A stretch of DNA of 64,000 nt from Dactylosporangium fulvum (GTDB taxonomy: Bacteria > Actinomycetota > Actinomycetes > Mycobacteriales > Micromonosporaceae). A program made the position numbers and the translations under genes. The DNA lies in NCBI RefSeq assembly GCF_025137375.1, contig NZ_CP073720.1, positions 6,534,501-6,598,500 on the forward strand, written 5' to 3'. Each line of letters starts with the position of its first letter. Position 1 is the stretch's first letter. Shown piece after piece: positions 61,005 through 64,000 of the stretch. Below the pieces are notes generated by a model. It was not told the DNA's origin. It saw only the letters and a list, made by a program, of their open reading frames with translations, and made no database searches.

Positions 61005-61351
61005 TCCGGGGTCCTTCCGCTCAGCTCGGGACGCAGGCGACCGCCGGCGTGCCGCTCGTGGTGCTCGCGGGCGCCCGGCTCGGAATGACCACCGGCACCG
61101 CCGCGCGGGAGTCCGCGCTCGGCAAGATCGAGCGGGTGCTGCCGGTCGCGTTGCGGGTCCAGGCCGTCCGCGCGACGCTCGGCTGCACGCTGCCGGAGCG
61201 GGCGCCGGCCCGCCACCTGCTGGCGCTCGGCGCGGCGGCCCGGTCCCACCGGCGGGTCTCGCTGACCTACCGCTCCTGGCACGACGCGGTCACCACGCTC
61301 GGCCGCCGGCTGACCGCGCTCGCGGCCGCAAAACCGGTGGCGCCGGACTGA
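61001..61351 (+). pseudogene. Remnant of a YafY-type HTH-WYL regulator
   Basis: About 116 codons read like the middle of a DeoR/YafY regulator: 'GTAARESALGKIERVLPVAL' and 'HLLALGAAARSHRRVSLTYR', where intact relatives continue into the WYL sensor domain. The DNA-binding head and most of the WYL domain are missing. The open frame starts in the stop codon of the GGDEF-EAL gene (GTGA) and could be translated, but I expect no function. Confidence 0.65.
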
Positions 61352-61362
61352 AGAATGAGGTT

Positions 61363-61698
61363 GTGCCGACCTACATCAAGAGCGTGACGTTCGACTGCGC
61401 CGACGCACTGGTGGTGGCCCGCTTCTGGGCGGCCGCGCTGGGCACCGACGTCGACGAGGAGGCCACCGCCGAGCGGGCCTTCGTGGAGGCGGCCGGCTGG
61501 GGCGGGCCGAACATGTGGTTCGTCCGCGTGCCTGAACCGAAGTCCGCCAAGAACCGCATGCACTTCGACCTGCGCGCGCCCGAGACGGTCGCCGACGAGG
61601 TGGCACGCCTGTCGGCCCTGGGCGCCCGGGTGCTGCACGTCCACGAGGGGCTGACCGTGATGGCCGACCCGGAGGGCAACGAGTTCTGCGTCGAGTAG
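61363..61698 (+). CDS. VOC (glyoxalase-like) protein
   Basis: 111 residues, a single vicinal-oxygen-chelate unit: 'IKSVTFDCADALVVARFWAA', 'KNRMHFDLRAP' and the closing 'VMADPEGNEFCVE', whose Glu and the His of 'MHFDL' would bind metal in a dimer. Members include glyoxalase-like, resistance and isomerase proteins; the substrate is unknown. GTG 61363 with a short GAGG just upstream. It converges on the ROK gene, 5 bp apart. Confidence 0.85.
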   Translation: MPTYIKSVTFDCADALVVARFWAAALGTDVDEEATAERAFVEAAGWGGPNMWFVRVPEPKSAKNRMHFDLRAPETVADEVARLSALGARVLHVHEGLTVMADPEGNEFCVE

Positions 61699-61703
61699 CG
61701 GCC

Positions 61704-62513
61704 TCAGTGCAGCAGACCGGCGGGCGGGGCCCCGGCGAGCACGGCCGCACCGGCGAGCGGGGCGCCGTGGCTCGCCGGCACAACCTCGAGGGGTTGATAC
61801 GTGCCGATCCGCGCCACCGCACTCCGCAGCGGACCCCACAGCTCCCGCCGCCGTAGTGCGACGGCCCCGCCGACGGCGACGGCCGCCAGCCCCGCCGAGA
61901 GCGCGAAGTTGACGATGCCGAGGGCGAGGCTCTGCGCGTACTGTTGCCAGAACTGCGGATCGTCGACCTCTTCCAACGGCCGGCCGAGGTGTTCCCGGAC
62001 CGCCCGGCCACCGACGAGCGTCTCCAGGCAACCGGTCTGCCCGCACGCGCACCGGCGCTCGTTGCCCGGCACGATCTGGTGCCCGGCCTCGGTCGTGAGC
62101 ACGGTGTCCCCGAGACGCAGCGCCGCGCCGACGCCGGTCGACACCGTGAGGTAGCCGGAGCGTTCGACACCGTGGAGACTGCCGCCGGGATGCCACGCCT
62201 CGCCGAGCAGCCCGCAGGTAGCGTCGTGAGCGACGCGGACCGGACACCCGAGCGCATCCTGGAGGTCGCGGCCGAGCCGGCGCCCTTCATAGGAGCGCAG
62301 GTTGAGCGCGGTGCGCACGTCCCCGTCACCGGTCACCCGGCCCCCGAAGGAGACCCCGACCGCGCTGGGCGACGCCTCGGCCGCGCGGACGGCGTCGACG
62401 AGCAACGCCAACTCCCGGTCGTAGCCGGCGTCGGTCGCGAACCGGACGGCCGAGCGCCCCTCACCCGCGACCCGGCTCCAGGTCCCTCCGACGTCAACGG
62501 CGACAATGCCCAT
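61704..62513 (-). CDS. ROK-family sugar kinase
   Basis: 269 residues, without a DNA-binding head, so an enzyme. 'IVAVDVGGTWSRVA' (phosphate loop), 'VGVSFGGRVTGDGDV', 'VRVAHDATCGLLGEA' (catalytic Asp), 'STGVGAALRLGD', 'AGHQIVPG' and zinc motif 'CACGQTGCLETL' are present. It would phosphorylate glucose, N-acetylhexosamine or a similar sugar. TAGCGT (62521-62526) ends 7 nt before the ATG. Upstream lies the palindrome-rich strip. Confidence 0.87.
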   Translation of the reverse strand: MGIVAVDVGGTWSRVAGEGRSAVRFATDAGYDRELALLVDAVRAAEASPSAVGVSFGGRVTGDGDVRTALNLRSYEGRRLGRDLQDALGCPVRVAHDATCGLLGEAWHPGGSLHGVERSGYLTVSTGVGAALRLGDTVLTTEAGHQIVPGNERRCACGQTGCLETLVGGRAVREHLGRPLEEVDDPQFWQQYAQSLALGIVNFALSAGLAAVAVGGAVALRRRELWGPLRSAVARIGTYQPLEVVPASHGAPLAGAAVLAGAPPAGLLH

Positions 62514-62597
62514 GCGCCGGACGCTACCGCGTTCCGGGCCGCTCGCCCGCGGCGGCTGACCAGCGCGCCGGTCGGGCTCGCGACGCCCGTCGAGCAT

Positions 62598-62645
62598 GAT
62601 CACGGAGTTTCCCCGGGCCCAGAACCCCGAAGAAACTCCACGATC
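62598..62645. repeat. CATGATCACGGA-type palindrome, imperfect
   Basis: GATCACGGAGTTTCCCCGGG (62598-62617) and CCCGAAGAAACTCCACGATC (62626-62645) pair at 16 of 20 positions around an 8-nt loop. Confidence 0.65.
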
Positions 62646-62753
62646 ACTGCCCAGCCTCCGGCGGCGGGAACCCGAGTCATGATCACGGACGTTGTGCGGG
62701 ACTCCTGGAGCCTGTTGCGCAATTCGGATCCCTCGCGCGTCAACCCCGACAAC

Positions 62754-62835
62754 CGCGCCGATCTTGGAGTTGTGGTCCTTGACAAATCCGGACAAATTCG
62801 GAGGTTCATGGCGCCACAACTCCAAGATCGGCGCG
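62754..62835. repeat. Perfect 22-bp palindrome, 'GTTGTGG' type
   Basis: The arms 62754-62775 and 62814-62835 are exact reverse complements over 22 bp (core GATCTTGGAGTTGTGG) around a 38-nt loop that holds the partial direct repeat GACAAATCCGG / GACAAATTCGG. The arm matches the element at 16.0 kb at 17 of 21 positions. Confidence 0.85.
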
Positions 62836-63062
62836 TAGTTCCCTCACCACAGCCCACCGAGCACCGTCCGCCCGAAACCTGGCGCCATGACGAGCACAGC
62901 AGGGCTCGCCACCTGCTGGAGTTCGATGCCGGCTGCGATGCTTGTCCACAGGCCCCGCCGTCGACAGCCAGCACGCCGTGCGCTGGACAATACTGTGCGC
63001 TCTCAGGCACTCACTCGCAGCGGACCACCGACGCGCCGGGCCACTCGCGACGCCCGCCGAGT

Positions 63063-63116
63063 CATGATCACGGACGTTTCGATGGCCAGGAACCCCGCAA
63101 AACGTCCGTGATCATG
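63063..63116. repeat. Perfect 17-bp CATGATCACGGA-type palindrome
   Basis: CATGATCACGGACGTTT (63063-63079) and AAACGTCCGTGATCATG (63100-63116) are exact reverse complements around a 20-nt loop. Confidence 0.85.
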
Positions 63117-63335
63117 GATCTTCCCCCACCACAGCCCGCCTGAGCCGGTCGGCAAACGCTCGTCGAGCCATGATCACAGCGAACCGAGCAGCCCGTCCGA
63201 GCGCCGTCGCGCCTGAAAACTGGCGGCGCCGTGAAAACGCCGGGCTCGACGCAGGCTCCGGCGCCGACCCGGACGCCCATCGACTTCGCGCCCTCGGCAA
63301 CGTTCAAGCCGCCACCTGCCAGGCGCCAAGGCGCA

Positions 63336-63531
63336 CCGCGGGCACAGGACGCGCCGCGGGCACAGGACGCGCCGCGGGCACAGGACGCGCCGCGGGCACA
63401 GGACGCGCCGCGGGCACAGGACGCGCCGCGGGCACAGGACGCGCCGCGGGCACAGGACGCGCCGCGGGCACAGGACGCGCCGCGGGCACAGGACGCGCCG
63501 CGGGCGCAGGACGCGCCGCGGGCGCAGCTGG
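63336..63531. repeat. Minisatellite, about eleven copies of an 18-bp unit
   Basis: Unit CCGCGGGCACAGGACGCG at 63336, 63354, 63372 and so on to 63516. The last two copies carry GCGCAGG for GCACAGG, so the array has an older end. Confidence 0.9.
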
Positions 63532-63596
63532 CAAGGGGCGGCCCCGGACGCGGGGCGCAGCCGCGGCGGACCGGCGCCGGACGGAAGGTGATCTTT

Positions 63597-63682
63597 GCAA
63601 GTTCTTGCGTCGATTCCATGGCGAAGGCACTGGTCGGAGCGATCCGAGAGCGATCAGCCGCATCAATTCTGCAAGAACCTTG
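63597..63682 (+). promoter_or_regulatory. MalR-like (LacI-family) operators before the CBM25 gene
   Basis: GCAAGTTCTTGC (63597-63608) is a perfect 12-bp palindrome, and GCAAGAACCTTG (63671-63682) is a second, imperfect copy 74 bp further. TTGCAAG-type repeats are the known operator core of maltose/amylase regulators in Streptomyces. TTGACA (63680-63685) overlaps the second site and may be a -35 box; I find no clear -10. Confidence 0.55.
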
Positions 63683-63772
63683 ACAAGAATGAATGGATAC
63701 GACGACGCTCTCTGCACCGCGTTGCAACGTCGGTCGGCCGCCACCGCATCGATGAGCGCAAGGAGCCTCACC

Positions 63773-64000
63773 GTGCCTGTCAGACGCCTCATACTCGCTG
63801 TCCTACTCGTTTTCTGTGCTCTCCCCGCCGTGCCCGCCGCGGCGGCCACGACCGTGACCGTCTACTACAGACCCACCGCCGCCTGGACCACCGTCAACAT
63901 CCACTATGCCCCCAACGGCGGCGCCTGGACCGCCGTGCCGGGTGTGCCCATGGCGCCGGCCGGCTGTGCCGGCTGGTTCACCAAGACCCTCAACCTCGGC
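63773..64000 (+). CDS. Secreted protein with CBM25 starch-binding domain, N-terminal part
   Basis: 76 codons are inside the window. A signal peptide ('RRLILAVLLVFCALPAVPAAAA', shown in part) leads directly to a CBM25/26-like module: 'TTVTVYYRPTAAWTTVNIHY', 'WTAVPGVPMAPAGCAGWFTK'. The aromatic residues Tyr-Tyr, Trp and His of this strand pair bind starch in related modules. AAGGAG lies 7 nt before the GTG. Operators like those of MalR lie upstream, so an amylase or similar starch enzyme probably follows. Confidence 0.8.
   Translation, partial: MPVRRLILAVLLVFCALPAVPAAAATTVTVYYRPTAAWTTVNIHYAPNGGAWTAVPGVPMAPAGCAGWFTKTLNLG

Larger units (their letters stand above)
62527..63596. other. Gene-free strip with palindromes and a minisatellite
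   Basis: About 1.1 kb. Three full palindromes (62598-62645, 62754-62835, 63063-63116), two unpaired arms (CATGATCACGGACGTTG at 62678-62694 and CCATGATCACAGCGAA at 63169-63184) and an 18-bp minisatellite (63336-63531). The frame through the minisatellite would encode a repeated APRAQD peptide, but the flanks are not protein-like. Confidence 0.65.

Noticed and set aside
63231..63683. A 150-residue protein with ten APRAQD repeats
   Set aside because: The repeat is an 18-bp minisatellite; the flanks have no coding-like composition and no start signal, and the other arrays of the window have periods that are not multiples of three.

Overview
This is a 64-kb piece of a high-GC actinobacterial chromosome. 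The codon use, the frequent GTG/TTG starts, the many start codons that sit 5-8 nt behind a TAnnnT box with no Shine-Dalgarno (leaderless transcripts), and the gene families point to a filamentous soil actinomycete. These families are ergothioneine synthesis, a PASTA-less PknB-type kinase, large secreted carbohydrate-binding enzymes, and a macrolide-type glycosyltransferase with a P450. Micromonosporaceae (Actinoplanes/Dactylosporangium/Micromonospora type) is my best guess; the genus cannot be fixed from the sequence alone. I found no rRNA, tRNA, CRISPR, IS element or phage gene.

Layout. 1-3.0 kb: GNAT end, LCP wall-polymer transferase, sulfotransferase, DUF3307 membrane protein. 3.2-7.4 kb: the ergothioneine operon egtABCD. 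7.4-8.7 kb: a gene-poor strip with two minisatellites, several palindromes and a PadR regulator. 8.7-19 kb: ceramidase-like membrane protein, EP-repeat Ser/Thr kinase, FUSC protein, phosphatase, methylacyl-CoA racemase, and an MFS exporter coupled to a branched-polyamine-synthase-like enzyme. 19-29 kb: secreted M4 metalloprotease, nitronate monooxygenase, PfkB kinase, a membrane VWA protein coupled to a permease-less solute-binding protein, methyltransferase, secreted hydrolase. 29-35 kb: two-component system, a decayed strip, then an 866-residue RNA-repair fusion (MJ1316 + EEP + 2H + eukaryote-type poly(A) polymerase). 35-41.5 kb: uxaC-uxuB hexuronate genes, ROK repressor, then a strip with two abutting minisatellites. 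41.5-45 kb: a 1187-residue GH87-type alpha-1,3-glucanase. 45-55 kb: DUF4259, glycosyltransferase next to an alpha/beta-hydrolase-P450 fusion, glucokinase, aromatic decarboxylase, RtcB RNA ligase, a chimeric ABC-transporter pseudogene, DedA. 55-61 kb: MacB-like ABC pair and a GGDEF-EAL protein. 61-64 kb: remnants, a ROK kinase, a strip rich in palindromes with a fourth large minisatellite, and the start of a secreted CBM25 protein behind MalR-like operators.

How it fits together. Most genes are housekeeping or accessory metabolism for a soil saprophyte: polymer degradation (GH87, M4, CBM25), sugar-acid catabolism, redox protection and membrane/wall maintenance. The parts that most repay a second look are the RNA-repair fusion together with RtcB 17 kb away, the hydrolase-P450 fusion beside a glycosyltransferase, the VWA/solute-binding pair without permeases, the polyamine-synthase/exporter pair with two tandem operators, and a family of GATC-ended extragenic palindromes that repeatedly accompanies minisatellites in the gene-free strips.
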